64,000 bases of DNA from Legionella worsleiensis (lineage in GTDB: Bacteria; Pseudomonadota; Gammaproteobacteria; Legionellales; Legionellaceae), in contig NZ_LNZC01000005.1 in the NCBI RefSeq assembly GCF_001467535.1, forward strand, positions 59,430 to 123,429. Reading direction: 5' to 3'. Positions 35,463 through 44,654 of this stretch are shown here, one piece after another. The position numbers and the translations under genes are program-made. The notes under the pieces were generated by a model that was given only the letters and a program-made list of their open reading frames with translations, had not been told where the DNA came from and made no database searches. The stretch's first letter is position 1. The number at the start of each line of letters is the position of its first letter.

Positions 35463-36446
35463 ATGACTATGAGTATATTCCAGAACCATTCCATTAACAG
35501 CAGAGCATTGACAACAAAAGCTCCTGATATTGAGTTATCTATTGCACCACACAAAAATTATATTTTTGATTTATCCTATCTCGGCGTAATCAAGGTCGAA
35601 GGCGACAAGAGCGTTGATTTTCTTCAAGGTCAACTAACCTGTGATCTGTCTGCGATATCAGACATACAGATGATACAGGGAGCGCAATGCAATTTAAAAG
35701 GTCGTATTCTGTCTTTACTGGATGTAATCAATTGGCAGGGAATCAAACTGATTCTACCTCAGGATATGATTGAAGCGACGATTAATTCGCTCAATAAAAC
35801 AGCGCAATTGTCTAAAGTGACATTGAAAGAGTGCTCTGATTTCACGATTTTGGGATTTTACTTACAAAATGCCGAAGATATTCTACCCCAAAGCACGTTT
35901 TTTCCTTCCGCTATACATGCTTTATCAGTAGATCGTAACTGTTGCTATTATCACTTGGGGCATGGTTTTTATATTTTCATCATCAACAAGGACGAGGCAA
36001 GTAAATTAATTGAATTATTCCAGGAACGAAATCAATATGCAGGCTCCTTGTCCTGGCATACCTTAAGACTCCTGCAAAAACAGATTAATATTTACCCTGA
36101 ATCCAGAGGTTTGTTCTTACCGCATAGACTGGGTTTGCATGAAACATCCTGCATAAGCTTTACCAAAGGATGTTATAAAGGACAGGAAATCATCGCAAGA
36201 ACTCAGTACAGAGCAACCATAAAACATGAATTAAAACTGTTCATTGTTCATACGTCCAAGACTCCCTATTCGGGTCAAAAACTGTTTCGTTCTCATGAAG
36301 AGGCGGAAATTGGTGAATTAATTGATTACTCCGATTTAGGCAATAATCGTTATCTGATTGCTGTAAGTTTGCTCAAAGAACCCTTTGCAACAGTTCGATT
36401 CGAAGGGTGCAATGAAGAACTTACCCTTGAATCGCCCACGTGCTGA
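35463..36446 (+). CDS. ygfZ: tRNA-modifying protein YgfZ (folate-binding)
   Basis: YgfZ is a tetrahydrofolate-dependent protein that supports certain iron-sulfur enzymes, including MiaB. The signature KGCYKGQEIIAR lies near residue 238, and the N-terminal GCV_T-like fold begins FDLSYLGVIKVEGDKSVDFLQGQ. The length is 327. It is divergent from sdhE-ygfX. Its role fits with MiaE (same tRNA A37 modification) elsewhere in the window. Confidence 0.92.
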   Translation: MTMSIFQNHSINSRALTTKAPDIELSIAPHKNYIFDLSYLGVIKVEGDKSVDFLQGQLTCDLSAISDIQMIQGAQCNLKGRILSLLDVINWQGIKLILPQDMIEATINSLNKTAQLSKVTLKECSDFTILGFYLQNAEDILPQSTFFPSAIHALSVDRNCCYYHLGHGFYIFIINKDEASKLIELFQERNQYAGSLSWHTLRLLQKQINIYPESRGLFLPHRLGLHETSCISFTKGCYKGQEIIARTQYRATIKHELKLFIVHTSKTPYSGQKLFRSHEEAEIGELIDYSDLGNNRYLIAVSLLKEPFATVRFEGCNEELTLESPTC

Positions 36447-36542
36447 AAACTTGAGAAGTGACAAACAATTGCATAATACAGTTCAATAAAACTAAATAAT
36501 GTTCTAACATTAATTATTAAAACAGAACAATAGAACAAATTC

Positions 36543-38159
36543 ATGCAATCAACGTCACTGGAAACAAAATTCGCCGAACTGCAATCGAGGATAGCACTAC
36601 TTGAAAGCAAATTAAAAATTACGCACGCATCTGGCGAAAAGACCAGAAAGCAAAAAACTGAAGAGACAGAAAATCCAATGTCAGGTAACTTGCTTGGAGT
36701 AGTCTCATCTGTTTGTTTTATTCTTGCGGCTGGATTCATTTTTAAATTATCTATAGATTCCGGTTGGCTTACTCACGAAAAACAATTAGGGCTTGCATCC
36801 TTACTCGGTTTGGCTCTTTTTGCTGCCGGAATTTTAATTTCTAACACTGACCGTTTGTATGCCAGCTTTTTGCCGGCTGCTGGCTCTACCATTTTGTACT
36901 TAACCTGCTTCGCTGCATTTGAATTTTATTTTCTGATATCCTTTCAAACAGTTATTGCTTTAACCTGTATCATTACCGCTATTTCTCTATGGTTTTATAT
37001 TCAGTTCAAGCATGATATTTATGCAGTTATCGCAGCTATTGGAGCCTACAGCGCCCCATTTGTGACCCACATTGATGCAAACACATTTTTTTCATTATAT
37101 TACTTCATGATTTGCTCTTTGACTTTTGCTACCTTGTCTATATGGGTGCAATCACGAACGCTTACTGTAATCTCATCCTATTTGGCCATGTCCATCACTG
37201 CATTCATAGGGTTGAATCTGCATCTGAACGCCATCATTGCGGGAGCTCTCGCACTTAACTTTCTTATTTTTTCTATAGCCACCTATTTTTATACCCGGCT
37301 CAACCATAATGCACTGACAGTAAAAGAGTCCTGGAGTTTGTTTCCGGTTCTGTTAATATTTTATGCAATGGAATACTACTACCTCAGTAGAATTAATCCG
37401 GCTATTGCCTCCTTGGTTTCAATTGCAGCCGCAGCTTTTCTAGTCGGCTTGAATCTTTCGGCAAGAAAAGGCTCTCCAGATAAAGTGATATCCAGTAGCG
37501 GCCTTGTTCTCACTTTTGCAACACTGGTTTTCTTTCACTCCATTTATCTTGAACTTTTACCCGCTGACCTTAAACCCTGGCTGTTTGTTATTATCCTTAT
37601 GAGCTGCTCACTTCTTCATAACACACTATTTTTAAACGCTATGAACACCATTAAAATTATACCTATAATTGCATTTTCATCAATTTTAGGCATTGAGTAC
37701 CTGAATATGCTTAGCCATTTGGCCATGCAGTTTAGTTTATCCTGGGCAGCGGTTGCATGGGCGTCTTTTTTAAGCCTTTGGTTTGTCATCATCAAACATA
37801 ATAAAACACTCAATAAAAATAAAAATTACATTTACTCTATATTGGCAGCAGCACATTTGCTGTGCATCATGGGTCTGTATCAAATAACTTATCCCTATGG
37901 CACTCTTGCAATTTCAAGCTGTTGGCTTATTTACGCACTGATAGTTCTTTCATATTCCTCCATAAAAAAAGACCTCATTATGGCTAAATCCGCTTTAATT
38001 ATCCTTTCCTTTGCAGCCGGTAAAGCACTTCTTTACGACGCTGCTTCAACACCAAATATCTACCGAACACTCAGCTTGATATTGACTGGAATTGTTCTTT
38101 ATACCTCAGGTTTAGTGATTAGACGATTATCCCGAAAAAATCATGAAGCTATTAATTAA
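36543..38159 (+). CDS. DUF2339-type polytopic membrane protein
   Basis: The 538-residue protein begins with a coiled-coil (MQSTSLETKFAELQSRIALL and following, about residues 1-25), then a polar linker, then about 14 hydrophobic helices. The arrangement (short coiled coil then many membrane segments, including GNLLGVVSSVCFILAAGFIF and SIDSGWLT) is that of DUF2339 membrane proteins, whose function is unknown. It sits alone between ygfZ and the RhoGAP gene. Confidence 0.7.
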   Translation: MQSTSLETKFAELQSRIALLESKLKITHASGEKTRKQKTEETENPMSGNLLGVVSSVCFILAAGFIFKLSIDSGWLTHEKQLGLASLLGLALFAAGILISNTDRLYASFLPAAGSTILYLTCFAAFEFYFLISFQTVIALTCIITAISLWFYIQFKHDIYAVIAAIGAYSAPFVTHIDANTFFSLYYFMICSLTFATLSIWVQSRTLTVISSYLAMSITAFIGLNLHLNAIIAGALALNFLIFSIATYFYTRLNHNALTVKESWSLFPVLLIFYAMEYYYLSRINPAIASLVSIAAAAFLVGLNLSARKGSPDKVISSSGLVLTFATLVFFHSIYLELLPADLKPWLFVIILMSCSLLHNTLFLNAMNTIKIIPIIAFSSILGIEYLNMLSHLAMQFSLSWAAVAWASFLSLWFVIIKHNKTLNKNKNYIYSILAAAHLLCIMGLYQITYPYGTLAISSCWLIYALIVLSYSSIKKDLIMAKSALIILSFAAGKALLYDAASTPNIYRTLSLILTGIVLYTSGLVIRRLSRKNHEAIN

Positions 38160-38287
38160 CCACTATGCCTCAAGGCATGAAGTCTGCGAATTGAACACTG
38201 GTGCTGGGTAGCCCCGCTTAACTGCGCCTTTGCTACTAATTTACGTCTATTCCATGTATTTTATAATTTTAACAGGGAGAATTGTCC

Positions 38288-39505
38288 ATGGCTGGAAAAT
38301 CAAAATACACGACCCATGAAATCGTCAACACATTTCGTTGCGTCTCTATGCTCATCCAACAATCCCCAGAATTATTAGATCATAAAGGAGTTTTTCGAAT
38401 TGCCGGCTCAAGACCCGCTGCCGAGGAAGTACTAAAAAATTTGATAAACAGCAATTTTAATTGGCTCATTCTAAAACACTATGTTTACTCTGACGAACAA
38501 ATAAACCATTATCAGCTACACAATGTGTTAAGTTCACTAAATCTGGTGCTCAAAGACGCTATTTTTCTCTTATCATCTGATGATGTGTTGCGACCTTTAA
38601 AAATAGGACTCAACTCCTTGTTGCAAACAGAAGATCTGTCTTTAGATGAGATCACAACCGGAGCCAGCCTGTTAGATAACTTTATCAGCTCCCTCTTGTT
38701 ATCCAAATCACTGGAATATCAACGTATTGGAGAGATTCTTTATCATTACTGCTATTTAATGCACATTGCGGCTCTTTATAAAGAATCCAACTTAATGACC
38801 GCAAGAAACCTGGCCATCATTTTAGCTCCACATTTTACTACAGAATTAGAATTATTCATTACGGATGATCTGATGAAGTTAACTGAGTTTACTATGGGTA
38901 AATTAGTACCAATATTGGAATATTACCTCAGCAGTAGTCTGACGGCACACCATTTTTCAATTCGCCACGCAGATAAGCTCACACATATAATTGAAACACG
39001 GCATGTTATCATGAACAGATTAATAGATCTGAAAACCGCAAGTAAAAAACAAACGGTTGAACCGTTGAGAGAACTGATAATACAAGTCACTCATATGGAG
39101 CAACAAAAAAATCAATTAACCACCAAAATTCATGATGAACCACACTGTCGCAGTGAGCGTAAAGCACTAGAAGAACAACTCCATCAATTACAAGCAACTA
39201 TTGACGAACTGAATCAGGAACTGATTCTTTTGAGAGATCAACTCGAAGCAATGAACCAAGCGCATGCTGGTATAGTTGATGCACGCCATAAACTGTCCAT
39301 ATCATTGGACAATATTGCCCTGCATGTGATACCCCAAAAACAAAAAACAGATGAACTTAAAGAGCGCATATTAGAGAGAAATACGTTATTCTACCAACAA
39401 CCTGGCGTATCAGCTGCAGCCTCAAGCTCTGCTATATACGAGGATAATGATGATGAAACAGAACAGTCCATGCACTCGGACATTCCAATTAATCCACTTT
39501 ATTAG
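38288..39505 (+). CDS. RhoGAP-domain protein with C-terminal coiled coil, likely Dot/Icm effector
   Basis: The N-terminal 200 residues match a RhoGAP domain: HKGVFRIAGSRPAAEEVLKNL carries the catalytic arginine finger (R37), and NLMTARNLAIILAPHF matches the conserved NkMtxxNLAxxxxP helix, with its Asn. The middle LxxLL/LK element is weaker (HNVLSSLNLVLKD). A coiled coil follows (about residues 240-365, ending near RILERNTLFYQQ). The protein ends in an acidic EDNDDETEQ stretch shortly before the C-terminus, like the E-block of Dot/Icm substrates. RhoGAPs turn off Rho-family GTPases, which bacteria lack, so a host target is expected. ATG 38288 with GGGAGAATTGTCC upstream is preferred. Confidence 0.8.
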   Translation: MAGKSKYTTHEIVNTFRCVSMLIQQSPELLDHKGVFRIAGSRPAAEEVLKNLINSNFNWLILKHYVYSDEQINHYQLHNVLSSLNLVLKDAIFLLSSDDVLRPLKIGLNSLLQTEDLSLDEITTGASLLDNFISSLLLSKSLEYQRIGEILYHYCYLMHIAALYKESNLMTARNLAIILAPHFTTELELFITDDLMKLTEFTMGKLVPILEYYLSSSLTAHHFSIRHADKLTHIIETRHVIMNRLIDLKTASKKQTVEPLRELIIQVTHMEQQKNQLTTKIHDEPHCRSERKALEEQLHQLQATIDELNQELILLRDQLEAMNQAHAGIVDARHKLSISLDNIALHVIPQKQKTDELKERILERNTLFYQQPGVSAAASSSAIYEDNDDETEQSMHSDIPINPLY

Positions 39506-39541
39506 GATAAAACTCACCCGATTAAAGGAATTATAAAGCAG

Positions 39542-40261
39542 ATGATATTTGATTTTGATGACAGTAGAACGAATCGCATTGTCCCATTCATCACAAGCGT
39601 CCTACTGGCGTTTATTTCTTCGTTTTGCGTTGCAAAAAATAATGACTTCCAGATTTGGACTAACAGTACAGCCCTGGGTTCCATCACCCAGGTTAATCCA
39701 AAGCTAAAATACTCTTTTGAATATCAGGGGCGATTTGGCGATTACGCATCAAGATTGTCACAACTCATATTAAGACCAGGAATAGGATATCAAATAATTC
39801 CATCAACCAGTTTATGGTTGGGTTATGCATGGATTAGAACCTCTCAACCATTTACTATCAAACCCATAGACGAAAATAGAATTTGGCAACAGATTTTATG
39901 GAACAAAAAATTTAATGCGTTTACAACAACACTTCGTTCACGACTGGAAGAGCGCTTCATCCAGGAAACTCTGCATACAGCCTGGCGTTACAGGCAATTA
40001 TTTAGAATATCCTACGCCTTACCCGAACATGAACAATTAACTCTGATTGGCTCAAATGAATTTTTTTTTCATCTCAATCGGTATAACTTACAAAATAATA
40101 TAGGTTTTGATCAGAATCGAGCCTTTATAGGGATAGGCTATCAAACTAGTGATAAAACCACTCTTGAGCTTGGATGTTTAAATCAGTACATAAAAAGACC
40201 CAAAAGGTCGGCTTATAACGGAAATTATTTGTTCATGAATCTTATCTTTAACTTCGGTTAA
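39542..40261 (+). CDS. DUF2490-type outer-membrane beta-barrel protein
   Basis: The 239-residue protein has an N-terminal export segment (FITSVLLAFISSFCVA), then alternating amphipathic strands (FQIWTNSTALGSI, YSFEYQGRFGDY, SLWLGYAWIRT, RSRLEERFI, YNGNYLFMNLIFNFG). It ends in an aromatic-rich strand with a Phe near the C-terminus, typical of outer-membrane barrels. The W(L/I)GY...R...W pattern fits DUF2490; its function is unknown. It begins 36 bases after the RhoGAP gene, so the two may share a message. Confidence 0.72.
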   Translation: MIFDFDDSRTNRIVPFITSVLLAFISSFCVAKNNDFQIWTNSTALGSITQVNPKLKYSFEYQGRFGDYASRLSQLILRPGIGYQIIPSTSLWLGYAWIRTSQPFTIKPIDENRIWQQILWNKKFNAFTTTLRSRLEERFIQETLHTAWRYRQLFRISYALPEHEQLTLIGSNEFFFHLNRYNLQNNIGFDQNRAFIGIGYQTSDKTTLELGCLNQYIKRPKRSAYNGNYLFMNLIFNFG

Positions 40262-40385
40262 AACAAGTCAAGAGTTGGATTTTTTTGCATTTGAACCAAG
40301 AAAAGTTGCTGACTTTAAAATATCTTTTCTGAAGGAGATGCATTATTATTAATAGTGAATGTATTCTTCATGCGGAGACAAAAAC

Positions 40386-41903
40386 ATGGAACAGGTTTTT
40401 GATGTTGCAATTATTGGAGGAGGTATCAACGGTTGTGGCTGTGCTGCAGATGCAGCGCTTAGAGGTCTTTCCGTAGTGCTCTTCGAACAAGATGACTTGG
40501 CCTCTAAAACCTCGTCAAGCAGCACCAAATTAATCCATGGAGGTTTGCGTTATTTGGAATATTACGAATTTGGAATGGTAAAAAAAGCATTGAATGAGCG
40601 TCAGACTTTATTGAATATGGCGCCTCATATTGTGCATTCGCAGTCTTTTATTTTGCCCTACCAAAAACATATGCGTCCTGTCTGGTTACTGAAACTAGGA
40701 CTCTTTTTTTACGATCATCTAAGCCGAAAAAACAAATTACCTAAAAGCAAAACACTGCACAGAACAAATGATAACAATTACTTTAACCCATTAAAGGAAA
40801 CGATAAATCAAGGTTTTTTATTTTATGATGCGTCTACAGATGACGCTCGATTAACTATTGTTAATGCACTTCAGGCAAAAACTAATGGGGCAAGTATTCG
40901 TCCACGCTCCAAAGTAATTCATGCTGAAGTAATCAACAAGCTCTGGCACCTTACTGTAAAACCAGAGATTGGTGAAATGTATAAAATCCGTGCGAGGACT
41001 ATTATCAATGCAGCTGGCCCCTGGGTGCAATCCGTAGCCAAACTAATGCAGACCCCAGAGAAATATAATATAACTCTTGTTAAAGGAAGTCATATTGTCT
41101 TACCTCAAATTTATGAGGGCAAGCATGCTTATTTATTACAACATGAAGATAATCGCATCGTGTTTGTAATACCGTTTCATGGATTTTCTATGATAGGTAC
41201 AACTGATGTTGAATTCACCGGTTCTCTTGACGAGGTAACAATCAGTGATGAAGAAATCACCTACTTAACTACACTGGTAAACTCTTATTTTAAAATTAAA
41301 ATTCAAAAAGAAGATATTCTTTATACCTGGAGTGGAATCAGACCACTTATTGCAAATGAAGGTAAAGAGGTTAAAGCATTAAGCCGTGATTACAGTTATG
41401 AATTAAGTACGGATCCTGCGCCCATTATAACTATTCTTGGGGGAAAAATTACAACTTACAGACAATTGGCAGAGGATGTGGTTAATCAGTTATCCTCCAT
41501 TTTCCCCAATTTGCCCCAATCACATACCCAAACAACTCCTCTTCCTGGAGCAACATTGGGAACTATGAATTTTGAGCACTACGTTATTTATGCTCAAAAG
41601 AAATATCATTGGTTAAATTCTGAATTATTAAATCGTTATCTCTATACCTATGGAACGCAGACGGAGCTATTCCTTGCCCAATGTACTGATATTGAATCCA
41701 TGGGTAAAAGATTTGGGAGCAGTCTTTACCAAGTTGAAGTGAACTATCTGTTGCAGGAAGAATGGGCTAAAAGCGTTGATGACATTTTAATGCGGCGAAC
41801 CAAACTTGATTTGTCTATGGACGCCGCAAGTAAAGAGGAATTAAAAAAATACATCACGAATCTTAGGGCTACTCTTCATCAAGTTGAGACCTTATTTCAG
41901 TAA
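40386..41903 (+). CDS. glpD: Aerobic glycerol-3-phosphate dehydrogenase GlpD
   Basis: GlpD oxidises glycerol-3-phosphate to dihydroxyacetone phosphate and passes electrons to quinone at the inner membrane. FAD-binding motif VAIIGGGINGCGCAADAALRG and the later STKLIHGGLRYLEYYEF and ILGGKITTYRQLAEDV are characteristic. ATG 40386 with GGAGAC upstream is the family start (MEQVFDVAI). Its 3' end overlaps the convergent thioredoxin gene by 35 bases. Confidence 0.95.
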   Translation: MEQVFDVAIIGGGINGCGCAADAALRGLSVVLFEQDDLASKTSSSSTKLIHGGLRYLEYYEFGMVKKALNERQTLLNMAPHIVHSQSFILPYQKHMRPVWLLKLGLFFYDHLSRKNKLPKSKTLHRTNDNNYFNPLKETINQGFLFYDASTDDARLTIVNALQAKTNGASIRPRSKVIHAEVINKLWHLTVKPEIGEMYKIRARTIINAAGPWVQSVAKLMQTPEKYNITLVKGSHIVLPQIYEGKHAYLLQHEDNRIVFVIPFHGFSMIGTTDVEFTGSLDEVTISDEEITYLTTLVNSYFKIKIQKEDILYTWSGIRPLIANEGKEVKALSRDYSYELSTDPAPIITILGGKITTYRQLAEDVVNQLSSIFPNLPQSHTQTTPLPGATLGTMNFEHYVIYAQKKYHWLNSELLNRYLYTYGTQTELFLAQCTDIESMGKRFGSSLYQVEVNYLLQEEWAKSVDDILMRRTKLDLSMDAASKEELKKYITNLRATLHQVETLFQ

Positions 41904-42225
41904 CATCAGCATCCAAAGCTTGCTGAGCCAATTCCTTCAATGTTGATTCAGGCATACTGCCCGCATCCGAAAAAATAACAATACTTTGCTTAAATACCAT
42001 AAGATAAGGAATGGAACGTATTTCAAAAAAGTCAGCCAAATCCTGTTGTTCCTCGATATTAACCTTGGCAAACACAATCCCGGGAAATTGATCTGCTACT
42101 TTTTCATAAACCATTGAAAATTGCTTACAAGGAGCACACCAGCCTGCCCAAAAATCAATAAAAACTACCTCGTTATCATTGATTAACGATTCAAACTCAC
42201 CACTGGTTAAATTAATGGTTGGCAT
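41869..42225 (-). CDS. Thioredoxin
   Basis: A 118-residue thioredoxin-fold protein with the redox motif FWAGWCAPCKQF (CAPC rather than CGPC) and the cis-Pro motif IRSIPYLMVF. It reduces protein disulfides or acts as a redox chaperone. The middle Pro-for-Gly active site changes the redox potential from standard TrxA. It begins two bases after adk on the same strand. Confidence 0.9.
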   Translation of the reverse strand: MPTINLTSGEFESLINDNEVVFIDFWAGWCAPCKQFSMVYEKVADQFPGIVFAKVNIEEQQDLADFFEIRSIPYLMVFKQSIVIFSDAGSMPESTLKELAQQALDADVTEIRSQLDEE

Positions 42226-42227
42226 GT

Positions 42228-42890
42228 CTAGTCCTTAACTTCAAGCAAGGTAACAATTTGATCAAATATTTGATCAACAGTTCCAATTCCTTCTACCGTA
42301 TGAAACCGGGGGGCTTTATTAGTACCTTCATTGGCCCAGTTTTTGTAATAACTAATCAATGGGGCTGTTTGCGAATGATAAACTTCCAAACGTTTACGAA
42401 CTGTATCTTCCTTATCGTCATCACGTTGTATCAGTGGCTCGCCAGTCAGATCATCAATTCCTGATTTTTTAGGGGGGTGATTAATAATGTGATAGACGCG
42501 GCCAGATTGTTGGTGAATACGACGTCCGCTAATCCGCTTGATGATCTCTTCGTCATCCACAGCAATTTCAATCACATGATCCAAAAAAATTCCGGCTTTT
42601 TTTAAAGCGTCTGCCTGTACCAAGGTTCTTGGAAAACCGTCAAACAAAAAACCATTAGCGCAATCAGGATTTTTTAAACGTTCCTCAACAAGACCAATTA
42701 TAATATCATCAGAAACCAATCCACCCGCTTCCATAATTTTTTGTGCACTTAACCCCAATGGAGTACGCTGGGCGATAGCCGCACGTAACATATCGCCTGT
42801 TGATATCTGTGGAATTTTATAGCGTTCAATTAAACGCGATGCCTGGGTTCCTTTTCCAGCCCCCGGGCCACCTAAAAGCATTAATCGCAT
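42228..42890 (-). CDS. adk: Adenylate kinase
   Basis: Adk interconverts AMP, ADP and ATP. P-loop [29 protein letters not shown] and the LID region ([14 protein letters not shown]) are all present. The length (220) is normal. TTG 42893 is in frame, but ATG 42890 with GGAG six bases upstream is preferred. The LID domain lacks the four-cysteine zinc set found in Gram-positive Adk. Confidence 0.97.
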   Translation of the reverse strand: MRLMLLGGPGAGKGTQASRLIERYKIPQISTGDMLRAAIAQRTPLGLSAQKIMEAGGLVSDDIIIGLVEERLKNPDCANGFLFDGFPRTLVQADALKKAGIFLDHVIEIAVDDEEIIKRISGRRIHQQSGRVYHIINHPPKKSGIDDLTGEPLIQRDDDKEDTVRKRLEVYHSQTAPLISYYKNWANEGTNKAPRFHTVEGIGTVDQIFDQIVTLLEVKD

Positions 42891-42999
42891 CAAAAACTCC
42901 TTAATAAGTGATCTAAATTAAAAAATCAAAACAGTAGTATAATACCAATCCAACAAAACTTTAAAAAATTTTTAGTATATTTTTTTAAAGACTACTCCA

Positions 43000-43602
43000 T
43001 CAAAGCCAAGAATGAGAGGAGCTGATATCAGGGCATGATTTAAGTTGTGCTGCATAAGTTTGTGATTTTGCTTTAACCTTGTGCGCCACTGAAATAAGCC
43101 ATGGTTTTTGCAAGTACGATTTTCTTTGATAGCCGCCCACTCCTTCATGATAAGCCAAATACAGAGAGTAAGCATCTGAACGGGGTATTCCCGCCCGCTT
43201 TGCAGCTTGATTCGCATACCAGCCAATAAAATCCACGCCATCGGCAAAATCATCACGAGATGACCAAAACCAGCCATTACTTTGTTTGTATTCTTTCCAG
43301 GTCGATTTCAAGGCTTGAGCATAACCATAAGCGCTGGATGGCCTTTTCCAAGGAATTATTGAAAATAACTTGGTCCTTGGCGGCCTGGCACTTGCATCAA
43401 ATTTGGACTCCTGATGAATAATTGCCATTTGAACAGGAACAGGAACTTTCCAGCGTTTTTCTACGTCTTTTGCATCAGAATACCATTTTGGATACTGTTT
43501 AAAAACGGTACATATATTATTGACATCTCTGGGCGGTGGATGACTAACACAAGAGACCAGGAGCAATACCGTTGCTAAAAGACTAACTGATTTTAAATTC
43601 AT
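43000..43602 (-). CDS. Lytic transglycosylase-like lipoprotein (SLT domain)
   Basis: The 200-residue protein has a lipobox (LLVSC, near residue 18) and an SLT-type domain: MAIIHQESKFDASA supplies the catalytic Glu, SAYGYAQALKSTWKEYK and the AYHEGVGGYQ motif complete it. It probably cleaves peptidoglycan glycan strands and is anchored in the outer membrane. The ESxFDA motif is typical of the MltC/SLT family. The gene stands alone on its strand after adk. Confidence 0.85.
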   Translation of the reverse strand: MNLKSVSLLATVLLLVSCVSHPPPRDVNNICTVFKQYPKWYSDAKDVEKRWKVPVPVQMAIIHQESKFDASARPPRTKLFSIIPWKRPSSAYGYAQALKSTWKEYKQSNGWFWSSRDDFADGVDFIGWYANQAAKRAGIPRSDAYSLYLAYHEGVGGYQRKSYLQKPWLISVAHKVKAKSQTYAAQLKSCPDISSSHSWL

Positions 43603-43804
43603 AACATTAATCCGTTAAAAAACCAGGTATTTTTAACCCATAGAAATAAAATTTATAGTAGCAAATTTAATTACCACAATCCATGTGATTGAGAATTTAA
43701 GACTTTGTAGCCTCCAAAATCATATTATTGACTGACATCTGGTATGACAACACGCAAAACATCATGCTACAATTGATAAATAAAAGAATCTGCATAACAA
43801 AACC

Positions 43805-44575
43805 ATGAGCGTACTCGTATTTGACATTGAAACCATCCCCGATATAGACGCAGGACGCAAGCTCTATGATCTGGAAGGTCTAAATGATCTTGAAATTTCA
43901 CAAGCCATGTATGCTTTGCGCAGAGCAAAAACTGGAACTGATTTTCTACCGCACTATCTACAGAAAATATGTGCTATATCTCTGGTTTTAAGTCATGGTT
44001 CACAACTTAAAGTGTGGTCTCTTGGGGATATTTACTCGGATGAAAAAGAGTTAATTACCCGTTTTTTTGCTGGTATCGACAAACACATCCCAACCCTGGT
44101 CAGTTGGAATGGTAGCGGATTTGACTTACCTGTTCTCCACTATCGCGCTCTTTTACATGGTATAAGCGCACCCACCTACTGGGAAACTGGCGAACATCAA
44201 CAGTCATTTAAATGGAACAACTACCTGAGCAGATTTCATTATCGTCATATCGATTTGATGGATGTTATCGCAGGTTATCAGAATAAAGCATTTGCCCCAC
44301 TGGATGATATTTCTACCCTGCTTGGCTTTCCTGGTAAAATGGGAATGAGTGGCTCTAAAGTCTGGGAACAGTTTGCTGCTGGTCAAATTAAAGAAATAAG
44401 AGATTATTGTGAGACCGATGTACTCAATACTTATTGTGTGTATCTACGTTTTGAGCTTATTCGTGGCAACATCACCGTCGATGAATACAGTCAGTCTATA
44501 GAGCACTTAAAAACTTATTTGCGTACAGAATCTGATAAACCACATTTAAACGAATTTCTACAGCAGATGACATAA
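43805..44575 (+). CDS. Predicted 3'-5' exonuclease (PolB-like)
   Basis: This DEDD-type exonuclease has the first motif VLVFDIETIPD, the second in SWNGSGFDLPVLHYRAL and the third in YCETDVLNTYCVYLRF, the set found in the PF10108 polymerase-B-like exonucleases. The length is 256. Such proteins are widespread and of unknown exact role in DNA or RNA turnover. The gene stands alone between the transglycosylase and MFS genes. Confidence 0.85.
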   Translation: MSVLVFDIETIPDIDAGRKLYDLEGLNDLEISQAMYALRRAKTGTDFLPHYLQKICAISLVLSHGSQLKVWSLGDIYSDEKELITRFFAGIDKHIPTLVSWNGSGFDLPVLHYRALLHGISAPTYWETGEHQQSFKWNNYLSRFHYRHIDLMDVIAGYQNKAFAPLDDISTLLGFPGKMGMSGSKVWEQFAAGQIKEIRDYCETDVLNTYCVYLRFELIRGNITVDEYSQSIEHLKTYLRTESDKPHLNEFLQQMT

Positions 44576-44654
44576 TTTTTAAAAAAGATGGCTTCTTTTT
44601 CTGCTTCACAGAGCAGATATACTATTTATTACTTTTAAAATTAAGGCAACCCTA

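Noticed and set aside
42972..43277. Minus-strand open frame in the lytic transglycosylase gene
   Set aside because: It is a shifted-frame shadow of the transglycosylase, which has the lipobox and SLT motifs.
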